Origin: Sphingobium fontiphilum
Lineage (GTDB): Bacteria; Pseudomonadota; Alphaproteobacteria; Sphingomonadales; Sphingomonadaceae
Assembly: GCF_014196635.1 (NCBI RefSeq)
Contig: NZ_JACIEB010000006.1
Location: 124,001-188,000, forward strand
DNA length: 64,000 bases
Reading direction: 5' to 3'
The notes beneath the pieces were generated by a model. The model was not told where the DNA came from. It saw nothing but the letters and a program-made list of their open reading frames with translations, and ran no database searches. The position numbers and the translations under genes were made by a program. Of the stretch, positions 52,344-62,477 are shown one piece after another (within the stretch, counting starts at the first letter, position 1; each line of letters opens with the position of its first letter).

Positions 52344-52784
52344 TCACAGCCGCGTCTGGCCGCCTTCGCCCACCTCGACAGGATCCTGCCCGAAACGGTT
52401 GGGCCCGCGGGTGCCGCCCATGATGAGAAAGACGATCACCAGCGCTTGCCCGATGATCGGGATGATGCTGGCGAGCAGCCACCAGCCGCTGCGGCCGCTG
52501 TCGTGCAGCCGCCGCACCGCCACGGCGAGCCACGGGATGAAAACCCCGAGCAGAAACAATTTGACCAGCGGCCCGCCGCGCGTTTCATAACCCGCGCTTG
52601 TCCAATATTGCCCGGCCTGCGCCCACCGGCGCGCTGGCGCCAGGCCCAGCGCCGACTCGATGATGCTCAGCGCAATCAGGCACAGCAGCATGAACAGCAC
52701 GAACATCCAATATTCCTTGGGTCGCGCCCGCCCGTTGAACCTGGCGTAGCGGCGCAGCGGCAACAGCATCCATTGCATGGTCAT
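52344..52784 (-). CDS. DUF805 domain membrane protein
   Basis: A 146-residue inner-membrane protein. [20 protein letters not shown] starts the DUF805 pattern, with three or four transmembrane segments and the typical [18 protein letters not shown] motif, then GPNRFGQDP near the end. Function unknown. ATG 52784 or 52778 may start it. Confidence 0.85.
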   Translation of the reverse strand: MTMQWMLLPLRRYARFNGRARPKEYWMFVLFMLLCLIALSIIESALGLAPARRWAQAGQYWTSAGYETRGGPLVKLFLLGVFIPWLAVAVRRLHDSGRSGWWLLASIIPIIGQALVIVFLIMGGTRGPNRFGQDPVEVGEGGQTRL

Positions 52785-52878
52785 TCCCTTCGGCCTTCGC
52801 CCATGCTTTTACCAGCAACCGCCTCCCAGGCACAGCCAAGGATTGTCTATCCCCGCCGCCGCCGCTAAAGGCGCGGGC

Positions 52879-55119
52879 ATGTCCAGCACCGCATCCCCGA
52901 TCACGCCCGAAATCGTCGCCGAACACGGGCTGTCCCCGGAAGAATATGATCGCGTTCTGAACGCGCTCGGCCGGGAACCCAATCTGACCGAACTCGGCAT
53001 ATTTTCGGTCATGTGGTCGGAACATTGCTCCTATAAAAGCTCGCGCATTCACCTGAAGAAGCTGCCGACCACCGGCCCCCAGGTCATTTGCGGCCCCGGC
53101 GAAAATGCGGGCGTCGTCGACATTGGCGACGGGCAGGCGGCGATCTTCAAGATGGAAAGCCACAACCACCCCAGTTACATCGAACCCTATCAGGGTGCGG
53201 CGACGGGCGTGGGCGGCATATTGCGCGACGTGTTCACCATGGGCGCGCGCCCGGTGGCGAACATGAACGCGCTGCGTTTCGGCCGCCCCGATCACCCGAA
53301 AATGCGCCACCTGATCAGCGGCGTGGTGCGCGGCATTGGCGGCTATGGCAATTGCGTGGGCGTGCCGACCGTAGGCGGCGAGGTGAATTTCCACCCCGCC
53401 TATGACGGCAATATCCTGGTCAACGCGATGACCGTTGGGGTAGCCGACACCGACAAGATTTTCTATTCGGCGGCGAGCGGCGTCGGCAACCCCATCGTCT
53501 ATGTGGGATCGAAGACCGGCCGCGACGGCATCCACGGCGCGACCATGGCCAGCGCCGATTTCGGCGACGACGCCGACGCCAAACGTCCGACGGTGCAGGT
53601 GGGCGATCCCTTCACCGAGAAGCTGCTGATCGAAGCGTGCCTGGAACTGATGGCGTCCGACGCCATCGTCGCCATTCAGGACATGGGCGCGGCGGGCCTC
53701 ACTTCCTCCAGCGTCGAAATGGCGTCGAAGGGCGGCGTCGGCATCCAGCTCAACATGGACGACGTGCCCCAGCGCGAAACCGGCATGACCGCCTATGAAA
53801 TGATGCTCTCCGAAAGCCAGGAGCGCATGTTGATGGTCTTGAAGCCCGGCCGCGAAGCCTTTGCCGAAGCGATCTTCCGCAAATGGGAGCTGGACTTCGC
53901 CGTCATCGGCCATGTTACCGATACGGGCCGCATGGTGCTGATCCACATGGGCGAAACGGTGTGCGACATCCCGCTTGCGCCGCTGGCCGACGACGCGCCG
54001 CTTTATGATCGCCCGGCGATGCCCAAGGAAGACTACAAGGTCTGGTCGGGCGTGAAGCCGCTCGGCGATCTGCCCGACAGCACCGACATCGGCGCCGACC
54101 TCATCAAGCTGATGGGTAGCCCCGACATCGCATCGCGCCGCTGGATCTGGGAACAATATGACCACATGGTCGGCGCCGACACGGTGCAGCGCCCCGGCGG
54201 CGACGCTGCGGTGGTGCGGGTCCACGGATCGAACAAGGGCATCGCGATCAGCACCGATTGCACGCCGCGCTATTGCTATGCCGACCCCTATGAGGGCGGC
54301 AAGCAGGCTATCGCGGAATGCTATCGCAATCTGAGCGCGGTCGGCGCGACGCCGCTCGCCGTCACCAACTGCCTGAACTTCGCCAACCCGCAGCGCCCCG
54401 AAATCATGGCGCAGTTGACCGGCTGCCTCGACGGCATGGGCGACGCCTGCCGCGCATTGGACTTCCCCATCGTCAGCGGCAATGTGTCGCTCTACAATGA
54501 AAGCAAGGCCACCGGCGGCGGCTCCGCCATCCTGCCGACCCCCGCCATCGGCGGCATCGGCCTGCTGGCTGACGTCGACAAGATGGCGACCGTCGCTTTC
54601 AAGGCGGCTGGAGAAGACATCATCCTGATCGGCGGTACAGCCAGCCATCTCGGCCAGTCCATCTGGTTGCGCGAGGTCGCAGGCCAGGAAGCCGGACCGG
54701 CCCCGACCGTCGATCTGGCCGCCGAACGGCTGGCGGGCGATTTCGTCCGCGCGCTCGTCGGTGATGGCCTTGCCACGGCGGTCCACGATATTTCCGACGG
54801 CGGCCTGCTGGTCACGGTCGCCGAAATGGCGCTGGCCAGCGCCATCGGCGCCACCATCGCGCCCGACTGGTCGAGCGAGGTTCACCTCAACGCCCAGATG
54901 TTTGGCGAGGATCAGGGCCGCTATGTCGTCACCGGCGATGCCGCCGCCATTTTGGCCCGGGCGCAGGCCTTGGGCGTCACCGCGGTCCGCATCGGCAGCA
55001 CCGGCGGCGACGCGGTGACCGTGGGCGATGCCGAACAGAATATCGGCTGGGCCACCCTCGACGACCTGCGCGCCGCGCATGAGGGCTTCTTCCCGGCCTT
55101 GATGGACAGCGAACTTTGA
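52879..55119 (+). CDS. purL: phosphoribosylformylglycinamidine synthase subunit PurL
   Basis: A 746-residue ATP-dependent enzyme of purine synthesis (FGAR to FGAM), the small-form PurL that works with PurS and Pur[16 protein letters not shown], the [20 protein letters not shown] substrate loop, [20 protein letters not shown] segment and the repeated AIRS-like C-terminal half ([22 protein letters not shown]) are present. ATG 52879 gives the family start. Intact. Confidence 0.96.
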   Translation: MSSTASPITPEIVAEHGLSPEEYDRVLNALGREPNLTELGIFSVMWSEHCSYKSSRIHLKKLPTTGPQVICGPGENAGVVDIGDGQAAIFKMESHNHPSYIEPYQGAATGVGGILRDVFTMGARPVANMNALRFGRPDHPKMRHLISGVVRGIGGYGNCVGVPTVGGEVNFHPAYDGNILVNAMTVGVADTDKIFYSAASGVGNPIVYVGSKTGRDGIHGATMASADFGDDADAKRPTVQVGDPFTEKLLIEACLELMASDAIVAIQDMGAAGLTSSSVEMASKGGVGIQLNMDDVPQRETGMTAYEMMLSESQERMLMVLKPGREAFAEAIFRKWELDFAVIGHVTDTGRMVLIHMGETVCDIPLAPLADDAPLYDRPAMPKEDYKVWSGVKPLGDLPDSTDIGADLIKLMGSPDIASRRWIWEQYDHMVGADTVQRPGGDAAVVRVHGSNKGIAISTDCTPRYCYADPYEGGKQAIAECYRNLSAVGATPLAVTNCLNFANPQRPEIMAQLTGCLDGMGDACRALDFPIVSGNVSLYNESKATGGGSAILPTPAIGGIGLLADVDKMATVAFKAAGEDIILIGGTASHLGQSIWLREVAGQEAGPAPTVDLAAERLAGDFVRALVGDGLATAVHDISDGGLLVTVAEMALASAIGATIAPDWSSEVHLNAQMFGEDQGRYVVTGDAAAILARAQALGVTAVRIGSTGGDAVTVGDAEQNIGWATLDDLRAAHEGFFPALMDSEL

Positions 55120-55130
55120 CGAGAGGGCGC

Positions 55131-55260
55131 GGCCCCTCCGTCTGGCCTTCGGCCAGCCACCTCCCCATCGCTTTGCGACGGGGAGGATCAAATCCTACCC
55201 CGTTCCTCCCTGTGCCGAAGGCATGGGGAGGTGGCAGCCTGAAAGGCTGACGGAGGGGCC
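55131..55260. repeat. 130-bp palindromic intergenic repeat
   Basis: Outer arms GGCCCCTCCGTC (55131-55142) and GACGGAGGGGCC (55249-55260) pair perfectly; inner arms GCCACCTCCCCAT and ATGGGGAGGTGGC also pair. Local stems (CTGGCCTTCGGCCAG, CCCCATCGCTTTGCGACGGGG) lie inside. CCTCCCC-rich palindromes of this kind are abundant between genes of sphingomonads and relatives (recalled knowledge). It runs up to the start of the DUF559 gene, a common pairing. Confidence 0.85.
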
Positions 55261-55261
55261 A

Positions 55262-55672
55262 ATGGCGCGCGCAACGACACCACGCACCGTCGCCAAGGCC
55301 CGCACCCTCCGCCAGAACCTCTCCCTGCCCGAAGCCCTGCTCTGGCGATTGCTCAAAGGGCAACCGCAAGGAATCAAATTCCGTCGCCAACACCCGGTCG
55401 GCCCTTATATCCTCGACTTCTACGTTTCCTCTGCAAAGCTTGGCATCGAAATCGACGGCGAAACCCACGATAGAGGCGACCGACCGCACCGAGACGCAAC
55501 GCGCGACCACTGGCTCGCCGAGCAGAACTTGCGGATCATCCGTATCTCGGCAGCAGATGTCCTCAAAGACCCGACCGCCGTCGCCGATGGCCTGATCGCT
55601 CTGGCCCAGGCGGCAAGCGCTGACGCCGAGGGCTATCGCGGTGCGGGCGCCGAAACTGCGAAGCGTCCCTAA
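55262..55672 (+). CDS. DUF559 domain endonuclease-like protein
   Basis: A 136-residue Vsr/PD-(D/E)XK-like nuclease. TLRQNLSLPEALLWRLLKG, FRRQHPVGPYILDFYV, GIEIDGETHDR and NLRIIRISAADVL carry the DUF559 pattern, with D and E-x-D in the fold positions. ATG 55262 begins directly at the end of the 130-bp palindrome; a start at 55223 lies inside the repeat and is unlikely. Physiological role uncertain; it may be linked to the repeat. Confidence 0.8.
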   Translation: MARATTPRTVAKARTLRQNLSLPEALLWRLLKGQPQGIKFRRQHPVGPYILDFYVSSAKLGIEIDGETHDRGDRPHRDATRDHWLAEQNLRIIRISAADVLKDPTAVADGLIALAQAASADAEGYRGAGAETAKRP

Positions 55673-55843
55673 CAGGTGACACCAGACGCCGTCCGAAGCA
55701 GGAGCCACACCCGCACCAGCCATCGTCTTTGATCGACCAACGCCCTTCGTCGGCCACTCTTCCCCACCCGTCGACTTTCGCTTATCCTCCCCGAGCAAAA
55801 TCACCATGGGTCGCGCCGACAAAGAATGGAGGAGATGCATCCC

Positions 55844-56563
55844 ATGGATGCGATGACGCACCCCTTGCGCGCTGATGCGCGCGACAATGGATTTTTCCTG
55901 TTCATGGCCATCGCCATCGCCCTTACGGTGATCGGCGGCTTCGGCTCATTCGCCCTGCGCGGGATGGTGGACGCGCGGGTCGCGCCTTTCTGGGTGCATG
56001 TGCACGGTGCGGTGTTCATGGCCTGGACCCTGCTCTATGTGGCGCAGGCGGCGCTCGCCGCGTCCGGTTCGCTGGCGCTGCACCGGCGCATGGGGTGGAG
56101 CGCGCTGGGCCTCGCCACGGTGATGGTGCCGCTGGGCGCGGTCACGGCGATGATGGCGGTGGTGCGCGACCGTGTGCCCCCCTTCTTCACACCGGAAATC
56201 TTCCTGGCGCTCAGCGCGCTGGAACTGGCCGCCTTCGTCCTGCTGCTGGCGCTCGCCATCCGCGCGCGGCGGCGCAGCGACTGGCACAAGCGGCTGATGC
56301 TGTGCGCGATGGTGGCGATCATCGGCCCCGCCTTTGGCCGCCTATTGCCCATGCCGCTGCTGGGGCCGATGGGCGGCCTGGCCGTGCTGATCGGGCAAAT
56401 GGCCTTCGTGTTGATCGCCATAGCCCATGATGTCGTCACCCGCCGCCGCATCCACCCGGCCTATGGCGTCGGCGCGGCCGTCATCATCGTGGAGGGGCTG
56501 GCGGTGCCTTTGCTCGCCGCCTCCGCTCCTTTTGTCGCGCTGGCGGCCACCCTCGCCGGATGA
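55844..56563 (+). CDS. polytopic membrane protein
   Basis: A 239-residue protein with about seven predicted transmembrane segments (FLFMAIAIALTVIGGFGSFA, VFMAWTLLYVAQAALAA, LGLATVMVPLGAVTAMMA, FLALSALELAAFVLLLALAI and others) and conserved-looking FWVHVHGAVF, HRRMGW and DWHKRLML. GGAGGAG at 55828-55834 best serves ATG 55844; ATG 55826 and 55835 are closer to or inside it. No firm family; resembles DUF2306-like membrane proteins. Confidence 0.7.
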   Translation: MDAMTHPLRADARDNGFFLFMAIAIALTVIGGFGSFALRGMVDARVAPFWVHVHGAVFMAWTLLYVAQAALAASGSLALHRRMGWSALGLATVMVPLGAVTAMMAVVRDRVPPFFTPEIFLALSALELAAFVLLLALAIRARRRSDWHKRLMLCAMVAIIGPAFGRLLPMPLLGPMGGLAVLIGQMAFVLIAIAHDVVTRRRIHPAYGVGAAVIIVEGLAVPLLAASAPFVALAATLAG

Positions 56564-56649
56564 TCGTCCGATCATAGGCCCTTAGTCCAATTTATGCCGT
56601 CCGCCCCCTCGCAGATAAGGCGCGCACTGTTGCGAGGGAGAGGATGGCC

Positions 56650-57255
56650 ATGATCAAGCCATATGCGATTATCGGTTCGGTTCTGATGCTGGCCGCCTGC
56701 TCAGGCGAGCCCAAGGCGACGAACGAAACCGCCAACATGGTGGCGAATGCGGTTGAAAACACCGCAAGCGCGGCCGACAATGCCGCCAACGCCACGCAAG
56801 CGGTCGCCAACAGCGCTGCTGCGGAAGCCGCGAACATAGCGGCAGCCGACGCCATGAAGAAGGCCCGGGAGGAAGCCGAAGCCAGGAAAGAGAAGGAAGA
56901 GGCCGAGGCCCAAAAGGCGGCTGAAGCCAAGCCCGCGACCATAGCCAAGGTCGACGTCACCCCGCCGCCCGCCTTCGCCCGCTGCGCCATATGCCATGAC
57001 GCCAGCTCCGCGCGCCAGAACAAGATCGGCCCGGAACTCTATGGCGCCTTTGGCAAGGCCGCCGGCACCCATGCGCCCAGCTACAGCTATTCCGCCGCGC
57101 TCAAGGACAGCGGCCTGAAATGGGATGCCGCCACGCTCGACAAATGGCTGGAAAATCCCCGCACCCTGGTGCCGGGCAACCGCATGTCCTTCCCCGGCCT
57201 GAAAGACCCCGCCCAGCGTCAGGCGATCATCGACTATCTGAAGGCCCAGTCCTGA
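56650..57255 (+). CDS. c-type cytochrome lipoprotein
   Basis: A 201-residue protein. It begins with a lipobox (LMLAACSG) followed by a long Ala/Glu/Lys-rich helical stretch (residues about 25-95), then a class I cytochrome c domain with one haem motif CAICH, PELYGAFGKAAG, and the axial Met region NRMSFPG. It probably tethers an electron carrier to the membrane through the Ala-rich linker. GAGGGAGAGG serves ATG 56650 (ATG 56644 is close). Confidence 0.87.
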   Translation: MIKPYAIIGSVLMLAACSGEPKATNETANMVANAVENTASAADNAANATQAVANSAAAEAANIAAADAMKKAREEAEARKEKEEAEAQKAAEAKPATIAKVDVTPPPAFARCAICHDASSARQNKIGPELYGAFGKAAGTHAPSYSYSAALKDSGLKWDAATLDKWLENPRTLVPGNRMSFPGLKDPAQRQAIIDYLKAQS

Positions 57256-57294
57256 TCCCTGCGCTGGTCGACGCCTGATTGGCTCTTCGATCAA

Positions 57295-57326
57295 GAAGAG
57301 GCCGTCCCCAACGAGGCGGCCTTTCT
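57295..57326 (+). terminator. stem-loop terminator after the cytochrome gene
   Basis: AAGAGGCCG and CGGCCTTTCTT enclose a 12-base loop 40 bases after the cytochrome stop codon, ending in a short T-rich run. 57327-57546 holds only a second hairpin (GCCGGCGAGGTTTCGCCCGCCGGC-like) and no gene. Confidence 0.6.
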
Positions 57327-57546
57327 TGCTTTGGGCTCATAAGGCTTTGGTTGCATGATGACGCGCCTTGCGCTAAGGGCGCGGGGCAATCGGGCGGTTC
57401 TGCCGCCTGATACCCTGACATCTCCATGCAGCCCCATGATCTGGGTTCGGGTGGACGCTGGCCGGCGAGGTTTCGCCCGCCGGCGATTTTGTCGTTTTAC
57501 GGGTATGCACGGTTTTCCGGGCCTTTTCGGCCCAAATGAGGTGATG

Positions 57547-59022
57547 ATGTTCGATTCGCTAAGCGATCGCCTGGGCGGCGTATTCGACAAGCTGAGGGGG
57601 CGCGGCGCGCTGACCGAAGCGGACGTGCGCACCGCCATGCGCGAAGTGCGAATCGCGCTGCTGGAGGCCGACGTCGCCCTGCCCGTGGTGCGCCAGTTCG
57701 TCGATCAGGCGACCGAACGGGCGGTCGGCAGCGATGTTCTGCGCTCCGTCACCCCGGGGCAGATGGTCGTCAAGATCGTCTCCGACACGCTCACCGAAAT
57801 GCTGGGGTCCGAAACGGCGGACCTGATGATCGACGTGACCCCGCCCGCCGTCATCATGATGGTCGGCCTCCAGGGGTCGGGCAAGACGACCAGCACCGCC
57901 AAGATCGCCCGCCGCCTCAAGCAGAAGGACCGCAAGAAGGTGCTGATGGCGTCGCTCGACGTGCAGCGCCCGGCCGCGCAGGAACAGCTTGCCGTGCTCG
58001 GCACGCAGGCCGATGTCGCGACCCTGCCGATCATCGCCGGGCAGCAGCCGGTCGACATCGCCCGCCGCGCGCTCCAGTCGGCGAAGCTTCAGGGCTTTGA
58101 CGTCGTCATGCTCGACACCGCCGGCCGCCTGCACGTCGATCAGGCGCTGATGGACGAGATGAAGGCGGTGGCCGACGTCGCCAGCCCCGCCGAAATCCTG
58201 CTCGTCGTCGACTCGCTGACCGGGCAGGACGCGGTGAACGTCGCCACCAGCTTCTCGGCGCAGGTGCCGCTGACCGGCGTGGTGCTGACCCGCATGGACG
58301 GCGACGCCCGCGGCGGCGCAGCGCTGTCGATGCGCGCGGTCACCGGCCGTCCGATCAAATTCGCGGGCGTCGGCGAAAAGCTGGACGCGATCGAACCCTT
58401 CCACCCCGCCCGCGTCGCCCAGCGCATTTTGGGCATGGGCGACGTCGTTTCGCTGGTCGAAAAGGCCGCCGAGAGCATCGACGCCGAGGAAGCCGACAAG
58501 CTCGCCAGGAAAATGGCCAAGGGTCAGTTCGACATGAACGACCTGCGCGCGCAATTGAACCAGATGCGCCGCATGGGCGGCCTGGGCGCGCTGGCGGGCA
58601 TGTTGCCGGGCCTGAAAAAGGCGCAGGCGGCGATGGCCAACAGCGGCGCCAATGACAAGACGCTCGTGCATCTCGACGCGATGATCGGTTCGATGACGCC
58701 CAAGGAGCGGGAAAAGCCCGCCCTGATCAACGCCAAGCGCAAGATCCGCATCGCCAAGGGCGCCGGGCGGACGGTGCAGGACGTCAACCGTCTCCTGAAA
58801 ATGCATCAGGAAATGGAAACGGCGATGAAGAAGATCCGCAAGATGGGCGGCCTCAAGGGGCTGGCCAAGATGTTCACCGGCGGCGGCATGGGCGGCCTTG
58901 GTGGGCTGGGCGGTCCCGGCGGTGCTGGCGGTCCCGATCTGGGTGGGCTTGGCGGTTTGGGCGGCATGGGCGGCAACGCCCCCAAATTGCCGCCCGGTTT
59001 TGAAAATTTCCTGAAAAAGTAA
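57547..59022 (+). CDS. ffh: signal recognition particle protein Ffh
   Basis: A 491-residue SRP GTPase that targets nascent membrane proteins. N domain [21 protein letters not shown]1 motif [37 protein letters not shown], then the Met-rich M domain binding 4.5S RNA ([19 protein letters not shown] and later). The Gly-rich tail is longer than in E. coli. ATG 57547 follows GAGGTG; ATG 57544 directly precedes it. It is immediately upstream of rpsP. Confidence 0.95.
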   Translation: MFDSLSDRLGGVFDKLRGRGALTEADVRTAMREVRIALLEADVALPVVRQFVDQATERAVGSDVLRSVTPGQMVVKIVSDTLTEMLGSETADLMIDVTPPAVIMMVGLQGSGKTTSTAKIARRLKQKDRKKVLMASLDVQRPAAQEQLAVLGTQADVATLPIIAGQQPVDIARRALQSAKLQGFDVVMLDTAGRLHVDQALMDEMKAVADVASPAEILLVVDSLTGQDAVNVATSFSAQVPLTGVVLTRMDGDARGGAALSMRAVTGRPIKFAGVGEKLDAIEPFHPARVAQRILGMGDVVSLVEKAAESIDAEEADKLARKMAKGQFDMNDLRAQLNQMRRMGGLGALAGMLPGLKKAQAAMANSGANDKTLVHLDAMIGSMTPKEREKPALINAKRKIRIAKGAGRTVQDVNRLLKMHQEMETAMKKIRKMGGLKGLAKMFTGGGMGGLGGLGGPGGAGGPDLGGLGGLGGMGGNAPKLPPGFENFLKK

Positions 59023-59059
59023 ATCAAGTCAGTATTTTAGAAAGGCAAAGGTTAGTAAC

Positions 59060-59494
59060 ATGGCAACTTCCATTCGTCTGTCGCGCGGCGGCTCCAAGAA
59101 GCGTCCCTATTATCGCATCGTCGTCGCCGACAGCCGCGCGCCCCGCGACGGCAAGTTCATCGAACGTATCGGCAGTTACAACCCGCTGCTCGCCAAGGGC
59201 GATGAAAAGCGCGTCGTTCTGGACACCGAGCGCGCGAAATATTGGGTGGCCGCCGGCGCTCAGCCGACCGACCGCGTCGCCCGCTTCCTCGACGCAGCCG
59301 GCGTGAAGGAACGCGCCGCCCGCAACAACCCCAACAAGGCGGAACCCGGCCAGAGGGCCAAGGATCGCGCTGAAGACCGCGCCGCCAAGCTGGCCGAGGC
59401 CGAGGAAGCCGCCAAGGCCGCCGCTGAAGCCGCCGCCGCTCCGGCCGAAGAACCGGCTGCCGAAGAAGCCGCGACCGAACAGGCCGAAGGCTGA
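59060..59494 (+). CDS. rpsP: 30S ribosomal protein S16 with extended C-terminus
   Basis: A 144-residue ribosomal protein. The S16 core ([53 protein letters not shown]) covers about 85 residues; the remaining 60 are Ala/Glu-rich, longer than in E. coli but common in alphaproteobacteria. First of the rpsP-rimM-trmD-rplS block. Confidence 0.96.
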   Translation: MATSIRLSRGGSKKRPYYRIVVADSRAPRDGKFIERIGSYNPLLAKGDEKRVVLDTERAKYWVAAGAQPTDRVARFLDAAGVKERAARNNPNKAEPGQRAKDRAEDRAAKLAEAEEAAKAAAEAAAAPAEEPAAEEAATEQAEG

Positions 59495-59499
59495 ACCCC

Positions 59500-59994
59500 T
59501 TGACCGACAAGCCCGTCATTCTGGCCGTCATCATCGGCGCGCATGGAGTGTCGGGCGAGGTCCGCCTGAAATTGTTTGGCGAAGGGCCGGACAGCCTGAA
59601 GGCGTATAAGGCATTGGACGCCGCCGGGCGGGTGTTGACGCTCAAGTCCATCCGTCCCGGCCCCAATGGCGCGGTGGCGCGCTTTGCCGAAATCGGCGAC
59701 CGCTCCGCTGCGGAGGCGATGCGCGGCGCGGAAATCACCGTGCCCCGCTGCGCCCTGCCCCCGCTGGCCGAGGGCGAATATTATCATGTCGACCTGATTG
59801 GCCTGCCCTGCATGGCGGATGGCGGCGCGCCGCTCGGCAGCATCGTCGCGGTCGAGAATTTCGGCGCGGGCGACATCATCGAAATCGAAGCGCCCGCGAT
59901 CGAAGGCAAAAAGCCAAAGCGCTTCATGGTGCCGATGCACGCCGTGACGGTCGAACCGGACCGCGCCATCATCGAAGCGGCCTTCGTCGCATGA
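59500..59994 (+). CDS. rimM: 16S rRNA processing protein RimM
   Basis: A 164-residue maturation factor of the 30S head. It has the ILAVIIGAHGVSGEVRLKLFG N-terminal domain and the PRCALPPLAEGEYYHVDLIG then MVPMHAVTVEPDRAIIEA PRC-like end. No ATG precedes the domain; TTG 59500, 5 bases after rpsP, is the only start that keeps it. Overlaps the next gene by 4 bases. Confidence 0.93.
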   Translation: MTDKPVILAVIIGAHGVSGEVRLKLFGEGPDSLKAYKALDAAGRVLTLKSIRPGPNGAVARFAEIGDRSAAEAMRGAEITVPRCALPPLAEGEYYHVDLIGLPCMADGGAPLGSIVAVENFGAGDIIEIEAPAIEGKKPKRFMVPMHAVTVEPDRAIIEAAFVA

Positions 59995-60272
59995 AGGGCC
60001 TGCCCCTCCTTCTTCTCGCGCTTTATCTGCTCGCCATGATGGGCGCGGGCTGGCGGCTGTTCACCATGCCCTGGTCGCGCGGCGTCAAGCTGGCGGCGGC
60101 CGCCGCGCTGGTGTGCCCGGCGCCGCTGCTCCTCATCCTTCCAGGCATCATGCAGCGGGGCGAAGGCTTTGCCGACATATTGGTGACGCTGGGCGCCACA
60201 TTGCTGGCTTGCGGCGCGCTGTGTTTCGGCAGCGGCATGGGCCTCGCCTGGTATCGCGCGCGCCGCCGTTGA
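59991..60272 (+). CDS. small membrane protein within the rimM-trmD block
   Basis: A 93-residue protein with about three hydrophobic segments (LPLLLLALYLLAMMGAG, LAAAAALVCPAPLLLILPG, ILVTLGATLLACGALCFG). Overlaps rimM by 4 bases (ATGA). No family recognised. It is one of the genes inserted between rimM and trmD. Confidence 0.6.
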   Translation: MKGLPLLLLALYLLAMMGAGWRLFTMPWSRGVKLAAAAALVCPAPLLLILPGIMQRGEGFADILVTLGATLLACGALCFGSGMGLAWYRARRR

Positions 60273-60290
60273 CCGCGACAGGGGGTTAAA

Positions 60291-60311
60291 GTATATACAC
60301 TGCGTATATAC
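60291..60311. promoter_or_regulatory. double GTATATAC operator upstream of vapB
   Basis: GTATATAC occurs at 60291-60298 and 60304-60311, separated by ACTGC. Each copy is itself a palindrome. It ends one base before the GGAG ribosome-binding site of the antitoxin gene, a typical autoregulatory operator of vapBC-type loci. The copies also overlap a candidate promoter -10 region. Confidence 0.65.
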
Positions 60312-60321
60312 GGAGTCCGTC

Positions 60322-60588
60322 ATGAGCGAGGAATTTAAGGCCAGAGTGTTCAAGTCGGGCAATTCGCTGGCGCTTCGCCTCCCCAAGACGCTTGGCATGG
60401 CGGAAGGAGACGACATCGTCATCGCCGCCCATGCCGATGGCAGTTTCAGCTTCTGGAAGGAAGATGCGGGACTGGACGTGCTTATGGGCCTCTATGGCGC
60501 TTTTTCACCCGGCTTCATGTCCGAGGGACGCGGCGACATCGAACAGGGCGAACGGGACTGGTCCGGGGCTCCGGGCAAGGCCGCCTGA
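60322..60588 (+). CDS. vapB: AbrB/SpoVT-type antitoxin (VapB)
   Basis: An 88-residue antitoxin. ARVFKSGNSLALRLPKTLGM is the swapped-hairpin AbrB DNA-binding domain (residues about 6-50); the rest (DVLMGLYGAF and on) probably wraps the toxin. It is joined to vapC without a gap and preceded by a palindromic operator. Confidence 0.85.
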   Translation: MSEEFKARVFKSGNSLALRLPKTLGMAEGDDIVIAAHADGSFSFWKEDAGLDVLMGLYGAFSPGFMSEGRGDIEQGERDWSGAPGKAA

Positions 60589-60978
60589 GTGTTTCTGCTC
60601 GACACCAATGTCTGCATCGACTTCGCTCTGGCGCGCAGCGATGCGCTGCGGGATCGTGTGCGCGCGTCATACGCGGCGGGACTCAATATCTCAGCGATCA
60701 CGCTGGCGGAATTGCGCGTCGGCGCGCGCCATCGCGGCACGGTAGCAGAGGACGGGCGCAAGCTGGACATGATGATGCATGTGCTGTCAGTCCGCCCTTT
60801 TGACGCCGCTGCTGCGGAAATCTATGGCCGCATGGCGCGCGCCATCGGGGTCAGGCGCAAGAGCTTCGACCGGCTGATCGCCGCCCATGCGCTGTCGCTG
60901 GGGTTGACGCTCGTCACGCGCAATGAAGCCGACTTCGCCGATGTGCCGGGGTTGAAGGTCGAGAATTGGGCGGCGTGA
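60589..60978 (+). CDS. vapC: PIN-domain toxin VapC
   Basis: A 129-residue putative RNase toxin. The PIN acidic set is visible: D5 in FLLDTNVCIDF, E42 in ITLAELRVG, and the D of SFDRLIAAHALSLGLTLVTR followed by NEADF. It begins with GTG 60589, immediately after the vapB stop, with no gap. The rest of the operon continues downstream. Confidence 0.87.
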   Translation: MFLLDTNVCIDFALARSDALRDRVRASYAAGLNISAITLAELRVGARHRGTVAEDGRKLDMMMHVLSVRPFDAAAAEIYGRMARAIGVRRKSFDRLIAAHALSLGLTLVTRNEADFADVPGLKVENWAA

Positions 60979-61262
60979 TGACCAGCATCGTTCTTGTCCT
61001 CATCCTGCTGGCATTGGTCCCGGCGACGCTTTCCTGCGTGATCTGGCGGCTTTCCAAGCAGCTATTCAGACCTGCACGAATAATGTTCGCATCGTTCGCC
61101 GGTATGATTGTGCCGACAACGATAGGTTATATGATCTTCCAGAGCGAAGGCGGTCATGGCGATCCCGATCCGGAGGCGTTCATGTGGTTCGCAATGGCCG
61201 TCGCAGCAGCCGTAACCTTCGCCATTATCCTTTGGCTGGAAACCCGGCAGTTTAGTAAATGA
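60978..61262 (+). CDS. small membrane protein upstream of trmD
   Basis: A 94-residue protein with about three transmembrane segments ([56 protein letters not shown]). ATG 60978 overlaps the vapC stop codon; its own stop overlaps trmD at ATGA. It is less GC-rich than neighbours. No family recognised. Confidence 0.6.
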   Translation: MTSIVLVLILLALVPATLSCVIWRLSKQLFRPARIMFASFAGMIVPTTIGYMIFQSEGGHGDPDPEAFMWFAMAVAAAVTFAIILWLETRQFSK

Positions 61263-62002
61263 CCTTCACCGCCCAGATCCTGACCCTCTATCCCGAAATC
61301 TTCCCCGGTCCGCTGGGCCTGTCGCTCGCCGGGCGCGCTCTGGCCGAAGGGACATGGGCGTGCGACCCGATCCACATCCGCGATTTCGCCACCGACCGGC
61401 ACCGGACAGTCGACGATACGCCCGCGGGCGGCGGCGCGGGCATGGTGTTGAAGGCCGACATTTTGGCCGCAGCGGTCGATCATGCCATGGCGAAGGCCCC
61501 CGCCCTGCCCGTCATCGCCATGACGCCGCGCGGCGCGCCGATCACCCAGCGTCGCATCCGGCAGCTTGCGCAAGGGCCGGGCGTCACCCTGCTCTGCGGC
61601 CGGTTCGAGGGGTTTGACGAGCGGATTTTCGAGGCCCGCCCCATCGAACAGATCAGCATGGGCGACATCATATTGTCGGGCGGAGAAATGGGCGCGCTGA
61701 TGCTGCTCGATGCTTGCGTTCGGCTGCTTCCTGGGGTAATGGGCGCGGCTTCAAGCGGGGTCGAGGAATCCTTCGAAAGGGGATTGCTCGAATATCCGCA
61801 CTATACCCGGCCCGTCGAATGGGAAGGGCGCACGATCCCGCAAGTGTTGCGATCGGGGGATCATGCGAAAATCGCCGCCTGGCGGAAACAAAGGGCGGAG
61901 GATGATACACGGCTAAGGCGGCCGGACCTTTGGGAACGCCATATCGGCGTTCGGGACCAGTCGCCCTCTGGCGCGCAACGCGAAACGAAGGACTTGAGTT
62001 AA
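61259..62002 (+). CDS. trmD: tRNA (guanine-N1)-methyltransferase TrmD
   Basis: A 247-residue SPOUT-class enzyme making m1G37 in t[51 protein letters not shown] and [20 protein letters not shown] are canonical. It follows the small membrane gene by a 4-base overlap and abuts rplS without a gap. Confidence 0.96.
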   Translation: MTFTAQILTLYPEIFPGPLGLSLAGRALAEGTWACDPIHIRDFATDRHRTVDDTPAGGGAGMVLKADILAAAVDHAMAKAPALPVIAMTPRGAPITQRRIRQLAQGPGVTLLCGRFEGFDERIFEARPIEQISMGDIILSGGEMGALMLLDACVRLLPGVMGAASSGVEESFERGLLEYPHYTRPVEWEGRTIPQVLRSGDHAKIAAWRKQRAEDDTRLRRPDLWERHIGVRDQSPSGAQRETKDLS

Positions 62003-62368
<366 letters not shown>

Positions 62369-62428
62369 AAAGCTGGAGGCTGAAGGCGCGGCCAGCGCCT
62401 TCTTCACCGCTTCGCAATCCGACATAAA

Positions 62429-62463
62429 AAATCGGGCGCCGAAAGGCGCCCGATTTCTTTTTG
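62429..62463. terminator. bidirectional Rho-independent terminator between rplS and the receptor
   Basis: Perfect 12-base stem AAATCGGGCGCC / GGCGCCCGATTT (62429-62440 and 62445-62456) with GAAA loop, then CTTTTTG on one side and an A-run on the other. It serves rplS (+) and the converging receptor gene (-). Confidence 0.92.
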
Positions 62464-62477
62464 CGTTACGCAGGTTC

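Noticed and set aside
52585..55191. Very long minus-strand open frame opposite purL (868 codons)
   Set aside because: It is the antisense shadow of a complete, motif-rich purL gene in GC-rich DNA; the product is low-complexity and has no family features.
57256..57543. Possible 4.5S RNA (ffs) gene upstream of ffh
   Set aside because: Hairpins are present, but the conserved SRP RNA apical motif was not found.
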